From Cryobacterium fucosi (GTDB lineage: Bacteria > Actinomycetota > Actinomycetes > Actinomycetales > Microbacteriaceae), in the NCBI RefSeq assembly GCF_004403515.1, contig NZ_SOHH01000087.1, positions 85,441-149,440 of the forward strand: DNA of 64,000 nt. The letters are read 5' to 3'. Both the position numbers and the translations under genes were made by a program. The number at the start of each line of letters is the position of its first letter. Within the stretch, counting starts at the first letter, position 1. Under the pieces are notes generated by a model, which saw only the letters and a list, made by a program, of their open reading frames with translations, ran no database searches and had not been told where the DNA came from. Below, in pieces: positions 55,705 to 63,118 of this stretch.

Positions 55705-57207
55705 TCAGAGGTCGGCGAGCAGGGAAACGGGGGATTCGATGCAGCGTGCGACGAAGGTGAGGAACCCCGCGGCGGTGTCGCCGTCGCAGACGCGGTGGTC
55801 GAAGACCATGGAGAGTTCGACGACGGTGCGCACCGCGAGCTTGTGGTCGACCACCCACGGGCGTTCGATCATCCGGCCGATGCCGAGGATGGCGGCCTCC
55901 GGGTGGTTGATGATCGCCGCTGACCCGTCCACGCCGAGGGAGCCGAAGTTGTTGAGGGTGAATGTTCCGCCGGCCAGGGCGCCGGGGGAGAACGCCCCGT
56001 CGCCGGCCTGCGCGACCAGGCCGGCGATCGCATCCCGCAGCTGCCGGGTGGTCAGGGCGTGGGCGCCGTGCACGACCGGGACCATCAGGCCCCGCGCCGT
56101 CTGCGCGGCGATGCCGAGGTTGATGTCCCCGCGCACCAGGATCTCCTGGCTGGCGGTGTCGACCGAGGCGTTGAGGAGCGGGTAGCGGCGCAGCCCTGCG
56201 ACGACGAAGCGGGCGATCAGCGCGGTGACGCTGAATCGTTCGCCGGTGGCCGCGAGGAGCCGGTCGCGGGCGGTGAACAGCTCGGTGGCGTCGACGTCGA
56301 GCCAGATCGTGGCCTCGGGGATCTCCCGCCGTGACCGGGCCAGCCGTTCCGCCACCACCTTGCGGAGCCCCGTGATCGGAATGCGGGTGTCCCCGGTGGC
56401 GGGCGCTCGCACCTCGGCAGCGGGCGCGGCACCGGGAGCGGCGGCCTGTGGCGGTGCCAGGGTGGCCGGGGCCGGGGCCGGGGCGTGGTGCTGTGCCTCT
56501 GCCGGCGGCTGCGCCGGGATCGGGGTCCGTGCCGTAGCCTCGGTCATTTCCTGGGCGTGGATCCGGGCCTCGACGTCGCGGCGCAGGACCAGGTCGTTCG
56601 GGCCGCTGCCGCGCAGCGTGCTCGCGTCGAATCCGTTCTCGCGGGCGAGCCGTCGCACGATCGGGGAGACGACCGGCGACGGGCGACCCGGGACGGCGGG
56701 GCCGGCCACCGTTGCGACCGCCGTTGCGACCGCCGGGGCGGCCCGCGGGGGAGCGGGCTGGTCGCCCCTGGTCCCGAATCGCGCCGCCGCCGGTCGCCGG
56801 ACCGGCCGGGTATTCTCACTCGTGCCGTAGCCGACGAGCACGGCACCGGATGCCCCGCTCGGCTCGGCGGTCGGGCCGGCCGGCACAGTTTCCGGCGCGG
56901 GCTCGACCGAGGCCGACGCCGACGCCGACGCCGACGGTGCCGGCGCGGACCCCGTGGCAGGCGTCGCGGCATCCGTCACGCTCAGCAGCACCTGGCCGGA
57001 ATGGATGACCTGGCCGGCCTCGCCGAAGAGCGCCTCGACAACCCCGCCGAACGGGGAAGGCAATTCCACGATCGACTTGGCGGATTCGACCTCGACCACG
57101 GGCTGGTCGATCGCGATGGTGTCGCCGACGCTGACCAGCCAGGACACGATCTCCGCCTCGGTCAGACCCTCGCCGAGGTCGGGAAGGATGAAGTCGTGCG
57201 TCATCAT
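55705..57207 (-). CDS. Dihydrolipoamide acyltransferase (E2) of a 2-oxoacid dehydrogenase complex
   Basis: A 500-residue E2 core protein. It has one lipoyl domain with the lysine to be lipoylated in VESAKSIVE (K44), an Ala/Pro linker, a peripheral-subunit-binding domain around 160-200 (SPIVRRLARENGFDASTLRGSGPNDLVLRRDV), a second linker and the catalytic domain with FDHRVCDGDTAAGFL (active-site His and Asp). It transfers the acyl group to CoA. ATG 57207 overlaps the E1beta stop and has GGGAG at 5 nt; the next ATG (57204) is equally possible. No E3 gene is adjacent. Confidence 0.93.
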   Translation of the reverse strand: MMTHDFILPDLGEGLTEAEIVSWLVSVGDTIAIDQPVVEVESAKSIVELPSPFGGVVEALFGEAGQVIHSGQVLLSVTDAATPATGSAPAPSASASASASVEPAPETVPAGPTAEPSGASGAVLVGYGTSENTRPVRRPAAARFGTRGDQPAPPRAAPAVATAVATVAGPAVPGRPSPVVSPIVRRLARENGFDASTLRGSGPNDLVLRRDVEARIHAQEMTEATARTPIPAQPPAEAQHHAPAPAPATLAPPQAAAPGAAPAAEVRAPATGDTRIPITGLRKVVAERLARSRREIPEATIWLDVDATELFTARDRLLAATGERFSVTALIARFVVAGLRRYPLLNASVDTASQEILVRGDINLGIAAQTARGLMVPVVHGAHALTTRQLRDAIAGLVAQAGDGAFSPGALAGGTFTLNNFGSLGVDGSAAIINHPEAAILGIGRMIERPWVVDHKLAVRTVVELSMVFDHRVCDGDTAAGFLTFVARCIESPVSLLADL

Positions 57208-58220
57208 GACCACTCCCAGGTGCCGAGCGCGGCGAGGATCCGGTCGGGGGTCGGCAGGAAGTACTCCTCGAGCTTGGGCGACGGGTAGGGGATGTCGAAA
57301 CCGGTGATCCGCAGGATGGGCGCGGCGAGGTGGAAGAAGTTGCGTTCGGTGAGTCGGGCCGCAACCTCCGCGCCGTACCCGCCGAACTGCGCGGCCTCGT
57401 GCACGACGGCGGCCCTGCTCGTCTTGCGCAGCGACGCGCCGACGGTGGCGTCGTCGAACGGCGCCAGGCTGCGCAGGTCGATGACCTCGATCGACAGCCC
57501 CTCCGCCGTCGCCAGTTCAGCGGTGGCCAGGGCGGTCTTCACCGTGGGGCCGTAGGCGATCAGCGTGACATCGGTGCCCTCTCGGAGCACCACGGCTGTG
57601 TTCATCGGCGCGGTCTGCACGGGCAGGCTCAGCGCCTCCTTCACCCAATACCGGCTCTTGGGTTCCATGAAGATCACCGGGTCGTCGCTCGCGATGGCCT
57701 CGCGCAGCATCGAATACGCGTCGGCGGGGTTGGACGGCGACACGACCGTCAGGCCGGGGGTGGCGGTCCAATAGGCCTCGGACGAGTCGGAGTGGTGTTC
57801 CACCCCGCCGATGTCGCCGGCGTAAGGGATGCGGATGACGATGGGGAGGGAGATCCGACCCCGGGTGCGATTGCGCATTTTGGCCAGGTGCGACACGATC
57901 TGTTCGAACGCCGGGTAACTGAACGCGTCGAACTGCATCTCCACCACCGGGCGCAGCCCGTAGATGGCCATGCCGATCGCGGTGCCGACGATGCCGGACT
58001 CGGCCAGCGGCGAATCGCTCACCCGGGTCTCGCCGAACTCGGCGTAGAGCCCGTCGGTGACCCGGAAGACGCCGCCGAGGGGGCCGACGTCCTCCCCGAA
58101 CAAGACGACGGTCGGGTCGTCGCGCATCGAGTCCTGGATGGCCGCGTTGAGCGCGGCGGCCATGGTGAGGGTGACCGGCGGGCGGGCGCCGGCGGGCGGG
58201 GCCGTGCTCTGCAGCGTCAT
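57204..58220 (-). CDS. 2-oxoacid dehydrogenase E1 component, beta subunit
   Basis: The 338 residues match E1beta proteins: TMAAALNAAIQDSMRDDPTVVLFGEDVGPLGGVFRVTDGL at the N-terminus, TPLAESGIVG-like DSPLAESGIVGTAIG, and a transketolase C-terminal domain ending PYPSPKLEEYFLPTPDRILAAL. The PYPSPKLE-type ending is seen in both pyruvate and branched-chain complexes. ATG 58220 overlaps the E1alpha stop (ATGA). The open frame upstream to 58421 belongs to the E1alpha region. Confidence 0.92.
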   Translation of the reverse strand: MTLQSTAPPAGARPPVTLTMAAALNAAIQDSMRDDPTVVLFGEDVGPLGGVFRVTDGLYAEFGETRVSDSPLAESGIVGTAIGMAIYGLRPVVEMQFDAFSYPAFEQIVSHLAKMRNRTRGRISLPIVIRIPYAGDIGGVEHHSDSSEAYWTATPGLTVVSPSNPADAYSMLREAIASDDPVIFMEPKSRYWVKEALSLPVQTAPMNTAVVLREGTDVTLIAYGPTVKTALATAELATAEGLSIEVIDLRSLAPFDDATVGASLRKTSRAAVVHEAAQFGGYGAEVAARLTERNFFHLAAPILRITGFDIPYPSPKLEEYFLPTPDRILAALGTWEWS

Positions 58221-59401
58221 GCGTGGGCTCCTGACGGGGTGGAAACAGACGGGGTGATGGGAGCCGGTTGCGCGGCGAGCGCGGCGTGTTCGGCGAGCGC
58301 GGCGTGTTCGGCCAGTTCGGCGGCCAGGAACGCGCGCTGCTCGGAGAGCGCGGTTCGTGGGGCAGCGTAGACGTGGTCGAACAGTTCGAGCGGGTCCACC
58401 TGCACGGGCAGCGTCATGCATTCCCGGGTCGCCGTCGCAAGGTCCTCAGCCTCATCACGGATGCCGGCCCGCTCCTGGTCGCTCAGCGCGCCGATCGAGA
58501 CCAGGTAGATATCCAGGCGTTCGATCGGGTCGCGGCGCCGCCAGACGTCGACGTCGTCGGCCGAACGGTACCGGCTCGGGTCGTCCGAGTTGGTGTGCGC
58601 CTCCATCCGGTAGGTCAGACCCTCGACCAGGGTCGGCCCGCCGCCCGCGCGTGCCCGGTCGACGGCCGCGGAGGTGACGGCGTACATCGCGGCGACGTCG
58701 TTGCCGTCGACGTAGTAGCCGGGCATGCCGTAGCCGATGGCCTTGTCGGCGATGGTGCGGCAGTGCATCTGCTTGTCGAGAGGCACGCTGATCGCAAACT
58801 GGTTGTTCTGCACCACGAACACGACCGGCGCCTGCCAGACCGCGGCGAAGTTGAACGCCTCGTGCGCATCACCCTCGCTCGTGGCGCCGTCGCCGAGCAG
58901 GGTGAGCGCGACAGTGCTGTCCCGTTTCAACTTGGACGCCGTGGCCAGGCCGACGGCGTGCAGTGCCTGGGTGGCGAGCGGGGTGGCCTGCGGGGCGATC
59001 CGGTGTTCGTACTGGTCGTAGCCGCTGTGCCACTCGCCGCGGAACGAGGCAAGGATGTGTTCTGGCTTCACCCCCCGGGTGAGCAGGGCGATGCTGTCCC
59101 GATAGGTCGGGAAGAGCCAGTCGCCCGGGTCGAGCGAGGCGACGGCCGCGATCTCGCAGGCCTCCTGGCCGAGTGCCGACGGGTAGGTGGCCAGACGGCC
59201 CTGCCGGGTGAGCGCGGTTACCTGCACGTCGAACCGGCGGGCGATCACCATCTGGCGGTACAGGCCGAGCAGCGTGCCGGGGTCAGGGAGGGTGAAGCCG
59301 CCGGCATCGTCCGTCACGGCATGGCCGGTGTCATCGATCAGGCGGAGGGGCTGCGGCGCCGACGCGGTGGACACGACCGGGCTCTCGACATTGAGGCTCA
59401 T
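58217..59401 (-). CDS. 2-oxoacid dehydrogenase E1 component, alpha subunit (thiamine diphosphate-dependent)
   Basis: A 394-residue E1alpha. The ThDP motif is LTLLGDGATSEGDAHEAFNFAAVWQAPVVFVVQNNQFAISVP (GDG...NN). GLTYRMEAHTNSDDPSRYR is the conserved phosphorylation-loop region of E1alpha. The sequence style and the Lrp/AsnC gene upstream (as in Pseudomonas BkdR) suggest the branched-chain 2-oxoacid complex, with a pyruvate complex as the alternative. The C-terminus is Ala-rich (EHAALAEHAALAAQ). ATG 59401 was chosen over 59419; no clear Shine-Dalgarno is seen. Confidence 0.9.
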   Translation of the reverse strand: MSLNVESPVVSTASAPQPLRLIDDTGHAVTDDAGGFTLPDPGTLLGLYRQMVIARRFDVQVTALTRQGRLATYPSALGQEACEIAAVASLDPGDWLFPTYRDSIALLTRGVKPEHILASFRGEWHSGYDQYEHRIAPQATPLATQALHAVGLATASKLKRDSTVALTLLGDGATSEGDAHEAFNFAAVWQAPVVFVVQNNQFAISVPLDKQMHCRTIADKAIGYGMPGYYVDGNDVAAMYAVTSAAVDRARAGGGPTLVEGLTYRMEAHTNSDDPSRYRSADDVDVWRRRDPIERLDIYLVSIGALSDQERAGIRDEAEDLATATRECMTLPVQVDPLELFDHVYAAPRTALSEQRAFLAAELAEHAALAEHAALAAQPAPITPSVSTPSGAHA

Positions 59402-59512
59402 GACGCAATCGTGGGGCATCCGCCGGTCGGCGACGACACCGGGGAGACGGATGTGAACAATTGGCTCGAACCTGCCCGTCGCCGTGCCAAACGTCCGGAG
59501 CCTATCGCGGCT

Positions 59513-60007
59513 TCAGTGCCAGATGTCCGGGGCTTCGGCGGGCGCGTGACCGGCGATTTCCTCGAGGATCAGGTGGGACCGGGTGGAGATGACACCGGGC
59601 ATGCTGTGGATGTCGCGCAGGATGGCCTGGCTGAGCTGCTCGTGATCTGGCGCGCTCACCGTGAGGATGATGTCGATGTCGCCGCTGACCGCCTGGGCCT
59701 TCTCGACGAAGGGCAGCTTGCTGAGCCGGGACGCGATGTCGGTCCAGGAGACGTCGCCGATCTTCACCACGACAAGGGCGGACACGTGCAGGCCGAGGGC
59801 GCGCGGATCGATCTGGGCCCCGAACCCGATGATCACCCCGTGGCGCACGAGGTTCTGCACCCGCGTGTGGGCCGCCGTGCGGGAAATGTGCACGAGGGCG
59901 GCAACCTGCCGCATCGACAGGCGGGCGTCCCTGCTGAGTTCGGCGACAATCCGTCGGTCGATGGCGTCGAGGCCGGCGGGCGCGGGCGACGGGGAGTGCT
60001 CGCTCAT
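59513..60007 (-). CDS. Lrp/AsnC family transcriptional regulator
   Basis: A 164-residue regulator with an N-terminal HTH (LDAIDRRIVAELSRDARLSMRQVAALVHISRTAAHTRVQNLVRHGVI) and a C-terminal RAM/AsnC ligand domain (LHVSALVVVKIG...VEKAQAVSGDIDIILTVSAPDHEQLSQAILRDIHSMPGV). It lies 111 bp upstream of the E1alpha gene on the same strand. By analogy with BkdR it may activate the dehydrogenase operon in response to branched-chain amino acids; this is inference. Confidence 0.9.
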   Translation of the reverse strand: MSEHSPSPAPAGLDAIDRRIVAELSRDARLSMRQVAALVHISRTAAHTRVQNLVRHGVIIGFGAQIDPRALGLHVSALVVVKIGDVSWTDIASRLSKLPFVEKAQAVSGDIDIILTVSAPDHEQLSQAILRDIHSMPGVISTRSHLILEEIAGHAPAEAPDIWH

Positions 60008-60047
60008 ACCGGCGGCTGCGTCATGGTGGTCCTCAGGTCGGGAGGCT

Positions 60048-60851
60048 TCAGACTACCGCCGGCTCCTCCATCGACTGGCGCACCGCGCGCAGGAAGTGGT
60101 TCTTCGGCCAGTGCCGAAGCCGCAGCGGCAGCAGCGGGTAGAGCACGCCGATGAACGCCAGGAGGCGGTCGAACCGCCGCTGCGAGCGCGGTGACCAGTC
60201 CAGCTGGAACAGTTCCCGCACGAGAGGGGGGAGCAGTCCCACGGTGAGGAGGCGGCCCACGGGCATCAGGAGGCGGAGCCACACCGGACCGGACCGGGGG
60301 TACAGGAGCTCCCAGGCCACCGCCCTGGTGGTGGCATCCGTGCGGAGTTCGGCGAGCCTGTCCCGGAAATACATGGCGAACGCCGCGCGATCGACCGGCC
60401 ACAGTGCGGCCGGCACCTGGAGCGCCGTGCCGAGTACGGCGTAGTCCAGGTAAAGGGCGTCGGCGGTGTCGTCGTCCAGCGGACCGAAGACGAGTTCGCG
60501 CATCGTGATCGCCGAGTCGTACAGGGTCGCCGCCACCCAGAGCTGCAGCTCGGGGGTGAACGCGCTGTAGGCCGGGGCTCCGTCGACGGCCTTGCCGACG
60601 ACCGGGCCGTGAGCGCGATTGACCCTCAGGCTGGCACTCGCCGCCTCGGCGGGGGTGCCGAAGACCACCGCGTAGACGTACGTCAGTGTGCCCCGCAGCC
60701 GGTCGAGGGGCCGTGACGCGAAATTGCTGTGGTGCGCGACGCCGTGCCCGATGGCCGGATTCGCGATCTGCAGAAGGATGGACCGCCCGCCGGCCCCGAT
60801 GAGCACGCCTTCGCCGGCGATGTCCCGCATGCCCAGGTCACGACCTGCCAC
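60048..60851 (-). CDS. Oxygenase MpaB family (DUF2236) protein
   Basis: A 267-residue helical protein of the MpaB/latex-clearing-protein-like family. Typical text: RSILLQIANPAIGHGVAHHSNFASRPLDRLRGTLTYVYAVVFG, then AFTPELQLWVAATLYDSAITMRELVFG. The conserved Arg and His residues of the haem-binding group appear present (HHSNF, RLRGTL). The substrate is unknown. The GTG at 60851 has GGGAGGA upstream. The open frame continues to 62342 but there it is antisense to the hexosaminidase gene. A TACACT -10 candidate is at 60889-60894. Confidence 0.85.
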   Translation of the reverse strand: MAGRDLGMRDIAGEGVLIGAGGRSILLQIANPAIGHGVAHHSNFASRPLDRLRGTLTYVYAVVFGTPAEAASASLRVNRAHGPVVGKAVDGAPAYSAFTPELQLWVAATLYDSAITMRELVFGPLDDDTADALYLDYAVLGTALQVPAALWPVDRAAFAMYFRDRLAELRTDATTRAVAWELLYPRSGPVWLRLLMPVGRLLTVGLLPPLVRELFQLDWSPRSQRRFDRLLAFIGVLYPLLPLRLRHWPKNHFLRAVRQSMEEPAVV

Positions 60852-60944
60852 TGGTTCCTCCCTTGGGTGTCTCCCGTTGTGAATGACGAGTGTAGTGCGC
60901 CTTGCGAGGATCGTGGGGCCGGTTCCCGTGCCGGCTCGCGGGGC

Positions 60945-60956
60945 TAACCTTGACCG
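60945..60956 (+). promoter_or_regulatory. -10 hexamer of a probable leaderless promoter for the GH3 gene
   Basis: TAACCT at 60945-60950, then TGACCG, then the ATG at 60957. Confidence 0.5.
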
Positions 60957-62213
60957 ATGACTACCGGGCGAGGACGACCAGGCCGATCCCGCGGTGGCGC
61001 GGTGCTCGCCGCCGCCGCCGTGGCCGCCGCCGTTGCCGTTTCCCTGCTGATGGGCGGCTGCTCGCCGATCGTGCGGTCCGGGGACGCCGGTGGCCCCTCC
61101 CAGGCCTCGCCGGCCCGCACCAGGGTCCCGGTCGACCCGCTCGCTGCCGACGCCCGGCGACGGCTGTCCGCCATGACACTGACCGAGAAGATCTCCAGCC
61201 TCCTGATGCTGCACCAGCCGGGAACGGATGCCGCCGCGCTTCGCTCCTTCGCCGCGGGCAACGGCCTCGGCGGACTCATCCTGATGGGTGACAACATGCC
61301 GGCCGCACCGGAGGCTCTCGGAGAACTGACCGGGACGCTGAGCGCCGACGCCGCGTTTCCGCTCGTGATCGGGATCGACCAGGAGGGCGGCGAGGTCGAT
61401 CGGCTCAGGAATGACGACGCGCCGGGGGCCGAGGGTGTGCGCTCCCAGCCCGCGCAGGCGACGGAGGACGCCTTCCGCAGTCGCTCCGCCCTGCTTCAGT
61501 CCGCCGGGATCAGCGTCAACTTCGGCATCGTGGCCGACGTCACCGCAGACCCGAACTCGTTCCTCTATGGACGCGTGCTTGGCACGGACCCTGCCGCGGC
61601 ATCCGTGCGTGTGGCCGCCGCCGTGGCCGGCGAACATGGCCGGGTACTGAGCACGCTCAAGCACTTCCCGGGGCACGGGGCGGCGCAGGGAGACTCGCAC
61701 CGGAGCATCCCGTCGACCGGGCTGGGTTACCAGGACTGGCTCAGCCGGGTGGCACCCCCGTTCAAGTCCGGCATCGCAGCCGGGGCGCAGGTGGTCATGT
61801 TCGGGCACCTGGCCTATCCGGCCGTCGATGCCCGGCCCGCCAGCCTGTCCCCGGCCTGGCACAAGATCCTGCGCGGCACGCTCGGGTTCACCGGCATTTC
61901 GATCACCGACGACCTGCTGATGCTTCAGGCCACAAGGCTTCCCGAGTACGCAGACCCGGTCGAGAATGCGATCGCGGCGCTCGTTGCCGGCAACACCATG
62001 CTGCTCTACGTCACGCCCGCCGACCCCGCGCAGGTCGGGATCACCATTCCGGCCGTTGTCGCCGGAATCGCGGCGGCCGTCGAATCGGGGCGGATCGAGG
62101 AGGCCCAGATCGACGACGCCGCATACCGGCTGCTGGCGTTGCGCCGGGGGCTCGCCGTGCGCTCGGCCCATGGCGAGCCGTGCGGCGTCGACTGCCGCCG
62201 GCTGCTCCGATAG
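60957..62213 (+). CDS. Glycoside hydrolase family 3 lipoprotein (beta-N-acetylhexosaminidase, NagZ-like)
   Basis: A 418-residue exported protein. The signal peptide (twin-basic N-terminus, AVLAAAAVAAAVAVSLLMGGC) ends in a lipobox with C35. The GH3 barrel has MTLTEKISSLLMLHQPG, IGIDQEGGEVDRLR, the NagZ signature KHFPGHGAAQGDSHRSIPS (catalytic Asp-His dyad loop) and ITDDLLMLQA (nucleophile Asp). NagZ-type enzymes remove N-acetylglucosamine from muropeptides; the surface anchoring fits cell-wall turnover. The ATG at 60957 has a -10 at 6 nt and no Shine-Dalgarno. Confidence 0.9.
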   Translation: MTTGRGRPGRSRGGAVLAAAAVAAAVAVSLLMGGCSPIVRSGDAGGPSQASPARTRVPVDPLAADARRRLSAMTLTEKISSLLMLHQPGTDAAALRSFAAGNGLGGLILMGDNMPAAPEALGELTGTLSADAAFPLVIGIDQEGGEVDRLRNDDAPGAEGVRSQPAQATEDAFRSRSALLQSAGISVNFGIVADVTADPNSFLYGRVLGTDPAAASVRVAAAVAGEHGRVLSTLKHFPGHGAAQGDSHRSIPSTGLGYQDWLSRVAPPFKSGIAAGAQVVMFGHLAYPAVDARPASLSPAWHKILRGTLGFTGISITDDLLMLQATRLPEYADPVENAIAALVAGNTMLLYVTPADPAQVGITIPAVVAGIAAAVESGRIEEAQIDDAAYRLLALRRGLAVRSAHGEPCGVDCRRLLR

Positions 62214-62267
62214 TGGGGCAATCGAAGAAAGTCTTTGTTGAGCCGGAATAAACCGGGATCCTATGCG

Positions 62268-62279
62268 ATTGCATGTAAT
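62268..62279. promoter_or_regulatory. MarR-type operator upstream of yceI
   Basis: ATTGCATGTAAT is a palindrome with one mismatched pair and shares TTGCATG(C/T)AA with the site at 35160-35173. It lies 40 nt before the ATG at 62320, within the expected promoter. Confidence 0.5.
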
Positions 62280-62319
62280 TGACGGCGACAATCTACCGCC
62301 CGAGACTCGAGGAGAACCC

Positions 62320-62880
62320 ATGACTGACACCATCACGAACATCCCCGGCTACAAGGCCGGAACCTGGACCATCGACCCGACGCACAGCGAGGTCGGCTTC
62401 AGCATCCGCCACCTGATGATCAGCAAGGTCAAGGGTAAGTTCGAGAAGTTCGACGCAACCTTCGTCACCGCCGAGAACCCGCTCGACAGCACCGTCAGCG
62501 CCACGGCCGAGGTCGCCTCGATCAACACCAACGAGGCCAACCGCGACGGTCACCTCCGCACCGGCGACTTCTTCGACGCCGAGACTTTCCCCTCCATCAA
62601 CTTCGTTTCCACCGGTGTGCGTTCCGTCAAGGGCGAATTCCTCGTCGACGGCGACCTCACCATCAAGGGCGTCACCAAGCCGGTCACCTTCGACTTCGAG
62701 TTCGGCGGCTTCGGCCTGGACCCCTACGGCAACTACAAGGCCGGCGCGACCGCCAAGACCGAGGTCACCCGTGCGGACTTCGGCCTCGAGTACAACGCGG
62801 CCCTCGAGACCGGCGGCGTCCTCCTCGGCGAAAAGGTCACCATCACACTTGAACTGCAGGCTGCGCTGAACCAGGCGTAA
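62320..62880 (+). CDS. YceI family protein
   Basis: A 186-residue YceI-like lipocalin-fold protein, expected to bind a polyisoprenoid or similar lipid. Conserved text: GTWTIDPTHSEVGFSIRHLMISKVKGKFEKFDA, INTNEANRDGHLRTGDFFDAETFPSINFVST, GDLTIKGVTKPVTFDFEFGG and SRADFGLEYN-like RADFGLEYN. It has no signal peptide, so it is cytoplasmic, as is usual in actinobacteria. ATG 62320 has GAGGAGA at 4-5 nt. A MarR-type operator precedes it and a terminator hairpin follows. Confidence 0.93.
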   Translation: MTDTITNIPGYKAGTWTIDPTHSEVGFSIRHLMISKVKGKFEKFDATFVTAENPLDSTVSATAEVASINTNEANRDGHLRTGDFFDAETFPSINFVSTGVRSVKGEFLVDGDLTIKGVTKPVTFDFEFGGFGLDPYGNYKAGATAKTEVTRADFGLEYNAALETGGVLLGEKVTITLELQAALNQA

Positions 62881-62895
62881 CCCAGCAGTACCGAC

Positions 62896-62923
62896 AGGGG
62901 CTCCGCTACGGTGGGGCCCCTTT
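62896..62923 (+). terminator. Intrinsic terminator after yceI
   Basis: GGGGCTCC (62897-62904) pairs with GGGGCCCC (62913-62920) with one G-U pair and an outer A-U pair, followed by TTT. Confidence 0.75.
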
Positions 62924-62935
62924 GTCGTGCCCGGC

Positions 62936-63116
62936 CCGGTGGTCGAGCCGCCCCCGGTGGTCGAGTCGTTCCGGTGGTCGAGCTCGTCGAGACCCTGCCC
63001 GGTGGTCGAGCTCGTCGAGACCCTGTCCGGTGGTCGAGCCCGTCGAGACCGGTGTGATTTCGGCAGGCTCAATCACCGGTGGTCGAGGCTCCGGTGGTCG
63101 AGCTCGTCGAGACCGG
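62936..63116. repeat. Cluster of GGTGGTCGAG...CGTCGAGACC repeats
   Basis: Five or more partial to full copies of GGTGGTCGAGCTCGTCGAGACC-like elements stand head to tail between yceI and the HNH gene. They are in the inverted orientation relative to those at 9346-9417. The sequence in between is short and variable. Confidence 0.88.
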
Positions 63117-63118
63117 GA

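Noticed and set aside
60852..62342. Extension of the MpaB-family frame to 764 codons
   Set aside because: The extra part is antisense to the GH3 lipoprotein gene; the GTG at 60851 has a strong Shine-Dalgarno and fits family length.
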